Source: JBPOFM01 sp041391925 (GTDB taxonomy: Bacteria; Bacteroidota; Bacteroidia; Flavobacteriales; Flavobacteriaceae). Taken from it: 64,000 bases of DNA. The DNA lies in contig JAWKNA010000009.1 in the NCBI GenBank assembly GCA_041391925.1, positions 1-64,000 of the forward strand, read 5' to 3'. Position numbers and translations under genes: made by a program. Shown one piece after another: positions 1-9,186 of this stretch (within the stretch, counting starts at the first letter, position 1; every line of letters starts with the position of its first letter). The notes below the pieces were generated by a model. The model was given only the letters and a program-made list of their open reading frames with translations, was not told where the DNA came from and ran no database searches.

Positions 1-1565
1 TTCGAGGCGAAGCACTTGCCAGTATTGCAGCCATTGCTCACGTGGAACTCAAAACCAAGCAGGAACAGGATGAATTGGGTACGCAAATTATCATTGAAGG
101 TAGTGATATCACTACACAGGATGTGGTGGTGACTCCAAAAGGGACCTCAATTTCAGTTAAAAATTTATTTTTTAATATTCCTGCACGACGCAATTTTTTG
201 AAATCAAATACAGTTGAGACCAGACACATTATAGACGAATTCCATCGGGTGGCGTTGACGCATCCTTCCATTTCTTTTTCGATGTACCATAATGGAAGCG
301 AGGTGTTCCATCTTCCTATAAGCAACACACGACAACGTATTGTCAATATTTTTGGAGGAAAAACCAATGAGAAATTAGTGCCTGTTGAAGAAACAACTGA
401 AGTTCTGAAAATATCAGGTTTTGTAGGCAAACCTGAATTCTCCAAGAAATCCAGAACTGAACAATTCTTTTTTGTCAATAACCGCTTCATTAAAAGTGCC
501 TATCTCAACCATGCCATCAACGCAGCTTATGATGGGTTGCTTCGAGATGGGAATCACCCTGCTTATTTTCTTAATCTCACTGTAGATCCAAAATCCATAG
601 ATATCAATATCCATCCCACAAAGACTGAAATCAAATTTGATGACGAACATACGTTGTATGCTATCTTACGTTCCTCTGTCAAACATAGTTTGGGACAATT
701 CAATATTGCACCTGTGCTTGATTTTGATTATGATTCCAATTTGGACACGCCCTATAATTTTAAGAATAAAAACGCATCAAACCCGACGGTTGAAGTCGAT
801 AGGAATTTCAATCCCTTTGCGGAGCAAAAAGGTGCTGGGAAACAAATTACTGCTTTCAAAAAGCAAACGCCCAATAACTGGGACAGTCTGTATGTAGGAC
901 TTGAATCCAAAGGCACACGTACGGAACACAATTTTAGCCAAGTGGAATTTGAAAGTGAAGAGCAACCACTTTCCATTTTCAAAAGTGACAAGTCTATTGA
1001 TGAGGTTCAAAAAACCTATCAGCTTCATAATAAATATATCATCAGTACCGTAAAATCTGGAATGCTTTTGATTGACCAAAATAAAGCACATCAGCGAATA
1101 TTATATGAAAGTTTGCTCAAGAGTATGACCATTAAGGAAGCGGTGAGCCAACAGTTGCTGTTTCCATTGCATTTGCATTTTTCATCCAATGAAATGACAA
1201 TTTTAGAACAGTTGAAAGAGGATTTGGAAACTATGGGTTTTGTGTTTTCAAAATTCAGCAATGAGGAAATTGATGTAACAGGTGTTCCCATAAACGTTCC
1301 TGACAGTGAAGTTTCTATCATCTTAGAGCAATTGATTAGTGATGTGGAGCAGGAAGTTCCCCATAGTCATTTTAGTACCATGGATTTGTTGGCAAAATCG
1401 ATGGCAAAAAGCTTGGCCATCAAAACAGGGCAATCCTTGAGCAATTTGGAACAGGAACATTTGGTGAATAGTTTGTTTGCTTGCAAAGAACCATCTGTAT
1501 CACCAAACAATAGAGCCACTTTTGTCACCTTAAGTGTTGATGAATTGGACAAAAAATTTATGTAA
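1..1565 (+). CDS. mutL: DNA mismatch repair protein MutL (5' truncated by window edge)
   Basis: MutL is the ATP-driven mediator that links MutS mismatch recognition to strand removal. The reading frame is open from base 3 and begins inside the GHKL ATPase motif (RGEALASIAAIA), so roughly the first 95-100 residues lie outside the window. The S5-like domain follows, with NIPARRNFLKS, NNRFIKS and a DINIHPTKTEIKF strand, then a low-complexity linker (around bases 740-960) and the C-terminal dimerisation domain. In that domain the metal-binding motif DQHA(X)2E(X)4E reads DQNKAHQRILYE (bases 1074-1109), so the His and first Glu are absent, and no C-terminal CPHGRP motif is seen. A GTG at 42 would be an internal codon, not the start. 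Identification is firm; the lack of endonuclease residues is an inference from motif reading. Confidence 0.95.
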   Translation, partial: RGEALASIAAIAHVELKTKQEQDELGTQIIIEGSDITTQDVVVTPKGTSISVKNLFFNIPARRNFLKSNTVETRHIIDEFHRVALTHPSISFSMYHNGSEVFHLPISNTRQRIVNIFGGKTNEKLVPVEETTEVLKISGFVGKPEFSKKSRTEQFFFVNNRFIKSAYLNHAINAAYDGLLRDGNHPAYFLNLTVDPKSIDINIHPTKTEIKFDDEHTLYAILRSSVKHSLGQFNIAPVLDFDYDSNLDTPYNFKNKNASNPTVEVDRNFNPFAEQKGAGKQITAFKKQTPNNWDSLYVGLESKGTRTEHNFSQVEFESEEQPLSIFKSDKSIDEVQKTYQLHNKYIISTVKSGMLLIDQNKAHQRILYESLLKSMTIKEAVSQQLLFPLHLHFSSNEMTILEQLKEDLETMGFVFSKFSNEEIDVTGVPINVPDSEVSIILEQLISDVEQEVPHSHFSTMDLLAKSMAKSLAIKTGQSLSNLEQEHLVNSLFACKEPSVSPNNRATFVTLSVDELDKKFM

Positions 1566-1584
1566 TTTAGATAAAAAATCAGCT

Positions 1585-2352
1585 ATGAGAGGAATTAGTG
1601 ATACCGTTAAGCATTTAATAATTATCAACGTCTTGATGTTTGTTGGGACAATGACCATTGCGAATGGTATGTTTTATGAATGGTTTGCACTCTATTTCCC
1701 AAAGAATGATTTATTTAAACCATGGCAATTCATTACACACATGTTCATGCATGGAGGAGCCAGTGTTGAAAATTTCAGCATTTTCCATATTGGGTTTAAT
1801 ATGTTTGCACTTTGGATGTTTGGAACACCAGTAGAACAAGTATTTGGAGCGAAGAAATTCATTCTTTTTTATCTGTTTTCAGGATTGGGTGCAGCATTTA
1901 TTATGGTAGGGTTCTACTATTTCAAATATCTTCCAGCGGAAGGAGCACTTTTGGAATCCGGAATGTCTTTAAATGAAATCCATCAAATATTGAGCACCAA
2001 TAAAGTAAGCGATACTGTTACGTCAGCGCAGCTCGTAGAATTGAAAAAAATGTTTGATATTTTCAATTCGTCCATGGTTGGAGCCTCTGGAGCCATTATG
2101 GGCGTTTTAGTGGCATTTGGTATGCTTTTTCCAGAATCTAAATTGATGTTGATTTTCTTGCCTATTCCTATCAAAGCCAAATATTTTATTCCTGGCATCA
2201 TTGCTTTGGATTTGTTTTCAGCCATTACGGGACAATCCATATTCAGCCCGAGCAATACGGCGTTTGCGGCTCACGTTGGTGGTGCACTGACGGGATTTAT
2301 CATGATGTGGTTTTGGAAAAAGAATGAAAAAGATAAATACCGTTGGAATTAA
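1585..2352 (+). CDS. rhomboid family intramembrane serine protease
   Basis: Intramembrane serine protease expected to cut transmembrane helices. The 255-residue protein has six or more hydrophobic segments. An HIGFN motif (HxxxN, oxyanion side) lies near residue 68, GASGA carries the catalytic Ser near residue 168, and AAHVGG carries the catalytic His near residue 229. I chose ATG 1585 (MRGISDTVKH) because an upstream in-frame start at 1534 would overlap mutL by 32 bases. The hydrophilic loop between residues of about 115 and 160 is longer than in minimal rhomboids. It abuts a second rhomboid gene with no gap (stop at 2350-2352, next ATG at 2353), so the two are probably co-translated. Confidence 0.9.
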   Translation: MRGISDTVKHLIIINVLMFVGTMTIANGMFYEWFALYFPKNDLFKPWQFITHMFMHGGASVENFSIFHIGFNMFALWMFGTPVEQVFGAKKFILFYLFSGLGAAFIMVGFYYFKYLPAEGALLESGMSLNEIHQILSTNKVSDTVTSAQLVELKKMFDIFNSSMVGASGAIMGVLVAFGMLFPESKLMLIFLPIPIKAKYFIPGIIALDLFSAITGQSIFSPSNTAFAAHVGGALTGFIMMWFWKKNEKDKYRWN

Positions 2353-3225
2353 ATGAGCTTTTTAAAAGACATACAATACCAAATTAAACGCCTAAATGTA
2401 TTAGAAATCGTTATTGCCATCAATATTGTTGTATATGTTGTTGGGTTTTTAATGACTCGGGTTTTTGGCATTGGCGATAGTCTTTATTGGTTGGAATTGC
2501 CAAAGGATTTCTCTCTTTTCTTATATAAACCTTGGACCATCATTACCTATGGATTTACGCATTACCGCTTTTTCCATATTTTGTTCAATCTTTTGGTATT
2601 GTACTTTGTTTCCAGGATGTTATTGAATCTTTTCAGACCCAAAATGACATTGAGCATTTATTTTCTTGGGATTATTTTTGGAGGTCTGACATTTCTGCTC
2701 GTTTACAACGTGTTGCCAAGTACTTTTCTGAAGCCTGCTATTGCAGTTGTTGGCGCTTCCGCAGGTGTGAGGGCATTGTTGATTTTTTTGTGTGCGTACA
2801 TGCCTCAAACAGAAGTTAGAATGGCGTTTTGGAATGTCAAGTTGATGTATTTGGGAATTGCAATGGTGATTGTTGATGTTATTGGACTTTTTGGTTCCAA
2901 TCAAGGCGGAAATGTGGCTCACATGGGAGGAACTCTTGTAGGATATGTATATGCTGTCCAACTTCAAAAAGGGACTGATATCGGAAAAGGTTTTGAACGT
3001 TTGATGCAATGGATTGAAAATCTGTTCAAAACAGGAAAACGTTCACCATTAAAGACTGTCTACAAAGGAAAATCGAATACCGTTGCTGGCCATAATAAAA
3101 AGGAGTTTAACGAGTTTAATAAGCAAAAACAAATCGACTTGATTCTCGACAAAATCAGTAAAAGTGGATATGAAAGTTTGTCCAAAGAGGAAAAGGCATT
3201 TTTGTTTAAGGTCGGAAAAGAATAA
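2353..3225 (+). CDS. rhomboid family protease with C-terminal cytoplasmic extension
   Basis: Second tandem rhomboid, 290 residues. The catalytic residues look present: HILFN (HxxxN), Ser136 within GASAG and His190 within NVAHMGG. After the last membrane helix (near residue 205) comes a soluble tail of about 80 residues. Its final 40 residues (QKQIDLILDKISKSGYESL then SKEEKAFLF) form a helical module often found at the end of flavobacterial rhomboids, which I recall as DUF6576. The gene starts on the base after its neighbour's stop and is followed four bases later by the next gene, so mutL, both rhomboids and the EEP gene look like one transcription unit. Paralogy to the preceding rhomboid is low at sequence level. 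Confidence 0.9.
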   Translation: MSFLKDIQYQIKRLNVLEIVIAINIVVYVVGFLMTRVFGIGDSLYWLELPKDFSLFLYKPWTIITYGFTHYRFFHILFNLLVLYFVSRMLLNLFRPKMTLSIYFLGIIFGGLTFLLVYNVLPSTFLKPAIAVVGASAGVRALLIFLCAYMPQTEVRMAFWNVKLMYLGIAMVIVDVIGLFGSNQGGNVAHMGGTLVGYVYAVQLQKGTDIGKGFERLMQWIENLFKTGKRSPLKTVYKGKSNTVAGHNKKEFNEFNKQKQIDLILDKISKSGYESLSKEEKAFLFKVGKE

Positions 3226-3228
3226 CTC

Positions 3229-4248
3229 ATGAAGCAACTCAAACTATTTGATAAATTTATTTTTTTCTTCAATAGTATTGCAGCCATTCTTTTACTGTTT
3301 TCTTACATTTTGCCATATTTTGAACCCAAAAAGTTTGCTTTTCTTTCGGTGTTAAGCCTCACAGTTCCATTTCTCATTATTTTGAATATTCTCTTTGTGA
3401 TCTATTGGCTGTTCAAAGTGAAAAAACAATTGTTGCTCTCCTTGATTATTCTGTTGATTGGCTATTCTTATTTGACGTCGCTTTATAAATTCACATCTTC
3501 AAAAAACCTGGACGATTCTGATGATATTTCTGTAATGAATTATAACGTTCGTCTGTTCAATGTTTTCAAATGGATTCCAGAAGAAGGTGTAGAACAAAAA
3601 ATTGTGGATTTCATCAATGAGAAACAACCAGATATTTTGAGTATTCAAGAATACCGACGTGATGACAACCTCAAATTTGAGGGATATCAGAAGTTTGAGG
3701 AAATTTCTGGAGACAAAGTGAAAAATGGACAGGCTATTTTATCCAAATTTCCTATTGTGAATTCCGGTTCCATTGAATTTCCGGATAGTTATAACAATGC
3801 CATCTTTATTGATGTAGTCAAAGGAAAAGACACACTACGAATTTACAATGTGCATCTACAGTCCATGAAAATCGATGCCAATGCTGATGCACTGACCAAG
3901 GAAACGTCAGAGAATTTATTCAAACAGGTCAGCAAAACTTTTACAATGCAACAATTTCAAACAGAATTGTTCTTGCTACACAAGAAAGATTGTCATTATA
4001 AAATGATTATTTGTGGAGACTTCAACAACACAGCTTATTCCTACGTTTACAAAGAAATTAAAGGCAATCTGCAGGATGCGTTTGTCGAAGCAGGCAATGG
4101 ATTTGGCAAAACCTATAATTTTAAATTTTTTCCTGTTAGAATCGATTTTATATTGGTCGATGAGGCTTTTGAGATCAATAGCTTTAAAACTTTTGATGTG
4201 CTTCTGTCTGACCATTACCCAATTATGAGTAGAGTGAAGCTGAAATAG
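3229..4248 (+). CDS. membrane-anchored endonuclease/exonuclease/phosphatase family protein
   Basis: The 339-residue protein has three hydrophobic segments in its first 90 residues and then an EEP-fold (DNase I / inositol phosphatase-like) domain. Visible EEP signatures are the first strand MNYNVRLFNVF, the metal-binding Glu in SIQEYRRDD, the Asp-Phe-Asn of ICGDFNNTAYS, RIDFILVDE, and the terminal SDHYPI with the catalytic His. The active site therefore looks complete. The domain should sit on the periplasmic or cytoplasmic face next to its anchor; the topology cannot be settled here. The substrate is unknown: members of this fold act on nucleic acids, phosphoinositides or sphingomyelin. It is the last gene of the plus-strand run that begins with mutL. 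Confidence 0.85.
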   Translation: MKQLKLFDKFIFFFNSIAAILLLFSYILPYFEPKKFAFLSVLSLTVPFLIILNILFVIYWLFKVKKQLLLSLIILLIGYSYLTSLYKFTSSKNLDDSDDISVMNYNVRLFNVFKWIPEEGVEQKIVDFINEKQPDILSIQEYRRDDNLKFEGYQKFEEISGDKVKNGQAILSKFPIVNSGSIEFPDSYNNAIFIDVVKGKDTLRIYNVHLQSMKIDANADALTKETSENLFKQVSKTFTMQQFQTELFLLHKKDCHYKMIICGDFNNTAYSYVYKEIKGNLQDAFVEAGNGFGKTYNFKFFPVRIDFILVDEAFEINSFKTFDVLLSDHYPIMSRVKLK

Positions 4249-4283
4249 TGTTCAGTTTCGGTTGCAGTATTCAATTGAATATT

Positions 4284-4601
4284 TTACATCATCATCATGC
4301 AATCTGCGATATCTGCAACAATGTGAATGCAAAGTCCCAACCCAATCAATCTCGTTCTTTTGAAAGCTAGCAGAAGCACATATATACAGATTGCATAGTA
4401 GGAGTGAAGTGGATGAAAATTGACACTGCATCGATTAGCATCAAATATTGGGTTGGCTAACAAATGGTCGAGGTCAATGAGCATTCCCAAAATCATGATT
4501 AGGTACGCTTTTTTCCAATTGGATTTGAAAAACAATAATGCAATTGCCAATGGAACTAATAAGTGTATGCCATAATGTATGGACGATTGTACCATTACCA
4601 C
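4284..4601 (-). CDS. DUF6122-like small membrane protein
   Basis: A 105-residue polytopic membrane protein with three to four hydrophobic stretches and a conserved-looking middle: DLDHLLANPIFDANRCSVNF followed by HPLHSYY. Clustered Asp/His residues (DLDH, HPLH, HIVAD) resemble a metal-binding membrane site such as that of the YdjM/metal-dependent hydrolase-like families, but no function is established. I assign it to DUF6122 from memory of flavobacterial genomes. Its first codons overlap the end of the WbqC gene by seven bases, so it is translated from the same message as that gene. Confidence 0.75.
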   Translation of the reverse strand: MVMVQSSIHYGIHLLVPLAIALLFFKSNWKKAYLIMILGMLIDLDHLLANPIFDANRCSVNFHPLHSYYAICIYVLLLAFKRTRLIGLGLCIHIVADIADCMMMM

Positions 4602-5215
4602 GGAAGTTTTTGTGCTTCGAGATACATCAGAGCGTTGGGGCCTTCATTGAAGATTAAATCCATAATGCTCAAATTTGAAAAAAAACCATGTTTGTCATCA
4701 AACACCTGAACATAGTGATTGAAGTGAATTTCTTTCTCTTTTCGATTATTGGATAAATCTCTAAAATCGGTAAGGTTTGGGGGATTTTTTTCAAAGGTTT
4801 TAGTGACTTCAAACTCAAAAGGCAATTCCAAACAATCATATATCACGTCCATGCATTTAAAATTGAATTCTAAGAGGTATTCAAATTTCGAGGTGAACAA
4901 AGGTTTGAAATCATGCTCATAAAATTCAAAAAAAGGAGAACTGCTGTAAGCGGATTGTATTGATTTCCAATGTAAATCTTGCCAATTCTCATCATCTGAA
5001 ATATGAATATCTTTATATAATTGTCTGTTTTTTTGGGAATAGATCACAGGAATGGTTAGCGGTAATTTTCCATTGGCATCATAAATATATGCACGATTTC
5101 TATAGGTTTGTTTTTGGTAATTGTCACAAACCTCAAATATGACCTTATCAGAATTTGCAATTGCAACAAATGTTGCAATGCTGGGCATATATGTTGGATG
5201 AAGTAGAATGTTCAA
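4595..5215 (-). CDS. WbqC family protein
   Basis: The 206-residue protein begins with the WbqC-family signature (LLHPTYMPSIATFVAIANSD followed by a FEVCDNYQKQTYRNR stretch). WbqC-like proteins are often found in or near polysaccharide biosynthesis loci and are annotated as possible glycine transferases or nucleotide-sugar related enzymes, but the biochemical role is uncertain. No signal peptide or membrane segment is visible, so it should be cytoplasmic. It follows lepB in the conserved run parA-parB-DUF5683-dapB-lepB-wbqC. This placement is common in Flavobacteriaceae and does not by itself show a role in cell-surface sugars. Confidence 0.85.
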   Translation of the reverse strand: MNILLHPTYMPSIATFVAIANSDKVIFEVCDNYQKQTYRNRAYIYDANGKLPLTIPVIYSQKNRQLYKDIHISDDENWQDLHWKSIQSAYSSSPFFEFYEHDFKPLFTSKFEYLLEFNFKCMDVIYDCLELPFEFEVTKTFEKNPPNLTDFRDLSNNRKEKEIHFNHYVQVFDDKHGFFSNLSIMDLIFNEGPNALMYLEAQKLPW

Positions 5216-5337
5216 TTGGGTTTATGGTTGTAATTTTACAGTTTTACCATGAACCTGTTTGTCAACAGGCAGAAAGATACATGTCAGGGACTTATTTTAT
5301 GTTATGGAGTTTGAAACTTCTAAATTAAAGGTAAATT

Positions 5338-6885
5338 TCATCGATTCGCTTTTCGTTTTTTCCTCCATGCATTCAATCCAAATAGTAAGATACCAATGAT
5401 GATTGAAGGAATCAGGTAAGATACAGGTTTACCGCTACCACCAACAGTCGTAAAGAATCGATCCCAACGCGGCTTTCCATTACTGTCCCAACTCATCCAC
5501 ACAAACACAGGTTTGCCAACAACATGGTCAAATGGCACGAATCCCCAATATCTAGAGTCCTGAGAGTTATGACGATTGTCACCCATCATCCAATAATAAT
5601 CCTTAGAAAATGTATAGGATGTTGCGGGCTTGCCGTCAATGCTTATTTGGTTGCCATTGACCGACAGTTTGTGACCTTCATATTCTGTGATGGCACGTTT
5701 ATACAGCGGCAACACTTCAGGTGTCAATTTAATAGTAGCACCAGCTTTCGGAATGTATAAAGGCCCAAAAAAATCATTATTCCAAGGATAAGCTGGATCT
5801 TTTGGGAATATTTGCCCATCTGCCTGACCCAATGAATCTTTTCTAACGGTTACACTGGCCACATTTGGATGATTTTTCAAACGGCTCATCGCCTCTTCTG
5901 TAGCTGCAAACACAAAATAGGTTTGCGATTGTTGATCATAACCAATGCCATCTGTAATGTCATACCGATTCAATAATGCGTAAACTTCCTCATTGGACGA
6001 AAACTGACCTTTGAAAGCAATGTCATAAGAAAATTGAATCCGTGCTCTGTCTGGCAACTGATTTTTCTTTCCGTTGATATAAACATACCCATCTTTTATG
6101 GACAACGAATCTCCAGGCAGACCAACGCAACGCTTCACATAATTGGTTTTTTTGTCAATCGGCTTATAATAATATTTATCAGTATGGTGCATATCCAACA
6201 TGGTATCCACTGGCCAATTGAAAACAACAATATCATTGTGCTTAATTTTCTCAAATCCAGGAAGCCTCATGTATGGCAATTGTGGATAGGGCAAATAAGA
6301 CTTAACCTTAGCTACAGGAATGGTATCATGCACCATAGGTGCAGCAATGGTCGTCATTGGAATTCTTGGACCATAATGGACTTTGCTTACAAAAAGAAAA
6401 TCACCAACCAACAATGTTTTTTCAAGTGATGATGTAGGAATAGTAAAGGGTTGAATGAAATAGGTATGAACAATCGTAGCCGCTACAATTGCGAATAGAA
6501 TGGAACTGATCCAATCTCCAGCGGCCGATTTTGGATGACGACTTCGGTCTTTAACATGGGCAACATCCAAAGCATAATTTATATAATAGATATATAGACC
6601 TAATGTTACAAGTGCTAAAATTGTATCAACAGAAGAATTTTTTCCAAAGCTTCGTGCTGTTTCCACCCAAACCACTGGGAACATAATCAAATTGACAATC
6701 GGCACAAACAGTAAAAGTGTCCACCACCAAGGTCTATTGATGATTTTCATCAAAATTACTGCATTATAAACTGGTACGAAGGCTTCCCATGCTTGTCTTC
6801 CCGCTTTAATATAGAGTTTCCAAGTGCCAAGTCCATGTATGACCTGAACAATCAGGAAAAAAATAAACCATTGAGTAAGTGTCAT
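5338..6885 (-). CDS. lepB: signal peptidase I (long Bacteroidota form)
   Basis: Cleaves signal peptides from exported proteins at the outer face of the inner membrane. The 515-residue protein is about twice the length of the E. coli catalytic core, which is usual for Bacteroidota. Residues 1-110 hold several membrane helices, and another anchor lies at about 125-145. The catalytic Ser is S153 in IPTSSLEKTL and the general-base Lys is K251 in NYVKRCVGLPGDS. The last box, MGDNRHNSQDSRYWGFVP (S26 box E), is intact near residue 437. About 130 residues lie between boxes D and E, longer than in Proteobacteria. A single hydrophobic segment closes the C-terminus. It is encoded between dapB and the WbqC gene. 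Confidence 0.95.
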   Translation of the reverse strand: MTLTQWFIFFLIVQVIHGLGTWKLYIKAGRQAWEAFVPVYNAVILMKIINRPWWWTLLLFVPIVNLIMFPVVWVETARSFGKNSSVDTILALVTLGLYIYYINYALDVAHVKDRSRHPKSAAGDWISSILFAIVAATIVHTYFIQPFTIPTSSLEKTLLVGDFLFVSKVHYGPRIPMTTIAAPMVHDTIPVAKVKSYLPYPQLPYMRLPGFEKIKHNDIVVFNWPVDTMLDMHHTDKYYYKPIDKKTNYVKRCVGLPGDSLSIKDGYVYINGKKNQLPDRARIQFSYDIAFKGQFSSNEEVYALLNRYDITDGIGYDQQSQTYFVFAATEEAMSRLKNHPNVASVTVRKDSLGQADGQIFPKDPAYPWNNDFFGPLYIPKAGATIKLTPEVLPLYKRAITEYEGHKLSVNGNQISIDGKPATSYTFSKDYYWMMGDNRHNSQDSRYWGFVPFDHVVGKPVFVWMSWDSNGKPRWDRFFTTVGGSGKPVSYLIPSIIIGILLFGLNAWRKKRKANR

Positions 6886-6992
6886 TGTTTGTTGTTTAGT
6901 TGTTTATGGTTAATTTATAAAATAGTTATAATTAAACCCAAGTCACAAATATATTGTAATTCGTAAACCGTAAATCAAAAATCATAAATAAG

Positions 6993-7694
6993 TTAACCTA
7001 TGTTTAACACATCCTTCATCGTATACACACCTTTTTTTCCATAAATCCATTCAGCAGCCACAATAGCTCCAAGTGCAAACCCTTCCCGATTATGGGCAGT
7101 ATGTTTAATCTGGATGCTATCTACATTGGAGAAATAATTGATTTCGTGAGTGCCAGGCACATTTTCAACTCGTTTTGCGGTAATTCCAATTTCATTTGTT
7201 TTAGGTTTGTCCAATGTCCATCCCCTGTAGCCTGAATTAGAAATGATGTCGTTTGCAAGCGTAATCGCTGTACCACTCGGTGCATCCAGTTTCTGGGTAT
7301 GGTGGATTTCCTCAATGCTAATTTTGTATTGTGGCAAACCGTTCATCAGTTTGGATAGTGTTTTGTTCAACTCAAAGAAAATATTGACACCAAGGCTAAA
7401 GTTGGAAGCATATAAAAAAGTAGCATTTTTAGCCTTACATACGTTTACAATCTTGTCATAACCGTCCAACCAACCAGTGGTTCCAGAAATTACGGGAACT
7501 TGATTTGTAAAGCACTTGATAATATTGTCCATGGCAGACTGTGGTGTACTAAAATCAATGGCAACATCAACATCTGAAAGTGAAAAATCTTTATCTTGAC
7601 TTGTGACCTTTAATACAATTTGATGACCTCTTTGCAATGCAATGCTTTCAATTGCTTTTCCCATTTTCCCATACCCAAGCAAAGCAATTTTCAT
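6993..7694 (-). CDS. dapB: 4-hydroxy-tetrahydrodipicolinate reductase
   Basis: Reduces 4-hydroxy-tetrahydrodipicolinate with NAD(P)H in the lysine and meso-diaminopimelate pathway in the cytoplasm. The 233-residue protein starts with a Rossmann dinucleotide-binding loop (ALLGYGKMGKAIE), has SGTTGW at about residue 90, and contains the family signature EEIHHTQKLDAPSGTA with the catalytic His pair and Lys. It is slightly shorter than the E. coli enzyme (273), as in other Bacteroidota. It lies three bases downstream of the DUF5683 gene and about 107 bases before lepB, within the parAB operon. Diaminopimelate supply for peptidoglycan fits the company of segregation and export genes. Confidence 0.97.
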   Translation of the reverse strand: MKIALLGYGKMGKAIESIALQRGHQIVLKVTSQDKDFSLSDVDVAIDFSTPQSAMDNIIKCFTNQVPVISGTTGWLDGYDKIVNVCKAKNATFLYASNFSLGVNIFFELNKTLSKLMNGLPQYKISIEEIHHTQKLDAPSGTAITLANDIISNSGYRGWTLDKPKTNEIGITAKRVENVPGTHEINYFSNVDSIQIKHTAHNREGFALGAIVAAEWIYGKKGVYTMKDVLNIG

Positions 7695-7697
7695 GAG

Positions 7698-8279
7698 CTA
7701 AAATTTAAAGTTTAAGGTTAAGCCTAAATCTGTGACATTTTCTTTTTCATTGTATTGAAAATGTGGCTGCAGTGCCAAATTTTCATCCACGTTATATTGA
7801 AGCAAATGGGCGTCCACATTGGCATCAATGATGTTCAGTGCATAAATGCCAAAGGTGATGAGCAAAGAAAGCTCCTTGTTCTGTTTTAAGGTTTTTTGTG
7901 CTCTCCTCAGACCGTCATCGGTCACACGAGGGTAGAATTCATCATCGGTATAGCCAGCCAAGCGACGTTTGTAGGCATCACGATAACGGTCATATTGTTT
8001 GTCGTTTCGTTTATAAAAATAAATGCCAGCAGCAATACCTCCAACTGCTATCGGTATTTTCCAGTATTTTTTGTTGTAAGCTTGGCCCAAACCGGGTAAA
8101 ATGGCGGAATAAAAAGCAGCTCTGGAAGGCGCCAAGATGTTGAGTGGTTCCCTAACGATGCTATCGGTCACTACCAATTCTTTGGGCAGTTCATCAGGAA
8201 TGCTGTCATTTTTCACTTGAGAAAAAGAAAACACACTTATGAAACATATAAGAATGCTATAGATTATTTTATTTGGCAC
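7698..8279 (-). CDS. DUF5683 domain-containing membrane protein
   Basis: The 193-residue protein has an N-terminal signal peptide (through about residue 21), a short linker, and then the DUF5683 core: AAFYSAILPGLGQAYNKKYW followed by a hydrophobic segment IPIAVGGIAAGIYFYK. A second hydrophobic stretch (LLITFGIYALNIIDANVDAHL) and an amphipathic beta-like end (FNEKENVTDLGLTLNFKF-like) suggest an envelope protein. The function is unknown. Its start overlaps the end of parB by 11 bases, so it is translationally coupled to parB, and it is always next to parB/dapB/lepB in flavobacteria as far as I recall. Confidence 0.85.
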   Translation of the reverse strand: MPNKIIYSILICFISVFSFSQVKNDSIPDELPKELVVTDSIVREPLNILAPSRAAFYSAILPGLGQAYNKKYWKIPIAVGGIAAGIYFYKRNDKQYDRYRDAYKRRLAGYTDDEFYPRVTDDGLRRAQKTLKQNKELSLLITFGIYALNIIDANVDAHLLQYNVDENLALQPHFQYNEKENVTDLGLTLNFKF

Positions 8280-9186
8280 TTTTAACCAGTTTTTTGATAC
8301 GATTGAAATCTTCTTCAGAATGAAAAGGTATCATAATACTTCCTTTACCATTCTTACTGACCTTAACGCTGATTTTATGTCCAAAGTATTCCGAAAATTC
8401 CTTAACCCCTTTTTTGATGTACTTAGGAAGCTCTTCTTTTTCTTCCGATTCTGTTTTTGAAGGAATGTTCACTTCACTTGTATGATGGTAATTTTTAACT
8501 AAAGATTCTGTGTCGCGGACCGATAATTGATTAGTGATGATTTTCTCATAAATATCCAACTGGCTGGTTTGGTCTTCAATATTGATGATGGCACGACCAT
8601 GACCCATTGAAATAAAGCCATCTCGCATGCCAGTTTGAATGATAGGATCCAGTTTTAACAATCGAAGGTAATTGGCAATGGTTGAACGTTTTTTACCAAC
8701 ACGTTCGCTCATTTGCTCTTGTGTGAGGCTGATATCATCAATCAAACGCTGATAGGACAAGGCAATTTCAATTGGGTCTAAATCCTGGCGTTGGATGTTC
8801 TCAACTAAAGCCATCTCCAAGGATTCTTGGTCATTGGCAATCCGAATATAGGCTGGAATCGTTTGCAATCCAATCAATTTGGAAGCTCTAAAACGACGCT
8901 CTCCGGAAACCAATTGGTATTTATTAAAATCTAGCTTTCTCACTGTTATGGGTTGAATGACACCCAATTCCTTAATGGAAGATGCCAATTCGCGCAAGGT
9001 TTCTTCATTAAAGCTAGTTCGAGGCTGGAATGGATTGATTTCAATAGCATCCAATTCCAATTCTACAATATTGCCAATAACTTTATCGGCATTCTTGTCC
9101 TGTACCGATTTAATATCGTTCGATGGGTCTTTTAAAAGTGCCGATAGGCCTCTGCCAAGCGCTTGTTTTTGGGTTGCCTTCGCCAT
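8269..9186 (-). CDS. parB: chromosome-partitioning protein ParB
   Basis: CTP-dependent DNA clamp that loads at parS and spreads to organise the origin region. The 305 residues contain the N-terminal ALGRGLSALL motif (ParA-stimulating region), the ParB/Srx nuclease-like box (INPFQPRTSF, then ASSIKELGVIQPITVR and SGERRFRASK, which carries the GERRxRA signature), the central helix-turn-helix (SQEQMSERVGKKRSTIANYLRLL-like, residues about 150-180), and a C-terminal dimerisation helix region. The gene overlaps parA by one base (ATG at 9186), typical of a parAB operon. I found no parS-like 16-bp palindrome within the window. Confidence 0.96.
   Translation of the reverse strand: MAKATQKQALGRGLSALLKDPSNDIKSVQDKNADKVIGNIVELELDAIEINPFQPRTSFNEETLRELASSIKELGVIQPITVRKLDFNKYQLVSGERRFRASKLIGLQTIPAYIRIANDQESLEMALVENIQRQDLDPIEIALSYQRLIDDISLTQEQMSERVGKKRSTIANYLRLLKLDPIIQTGMRDGFISMGHGRAIINIEDQTSQLDIYEKIITNQLSVRDTESLVKNYHHTSEVNIPSKTESEEKEELPKYIKKGVKEFSEYFGHKISVKVSKNGKGSIMIPFHSEEDFNRIKKLVKSAK

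Noticed and set aside
5258..5275. Hairpin CCTGTT-TGTC-AACAGG between lepB and the WbqC gene
   Set aside because: Six-bp stem without a T run on either strand; not a terminator and no evidence for a regulatory role.
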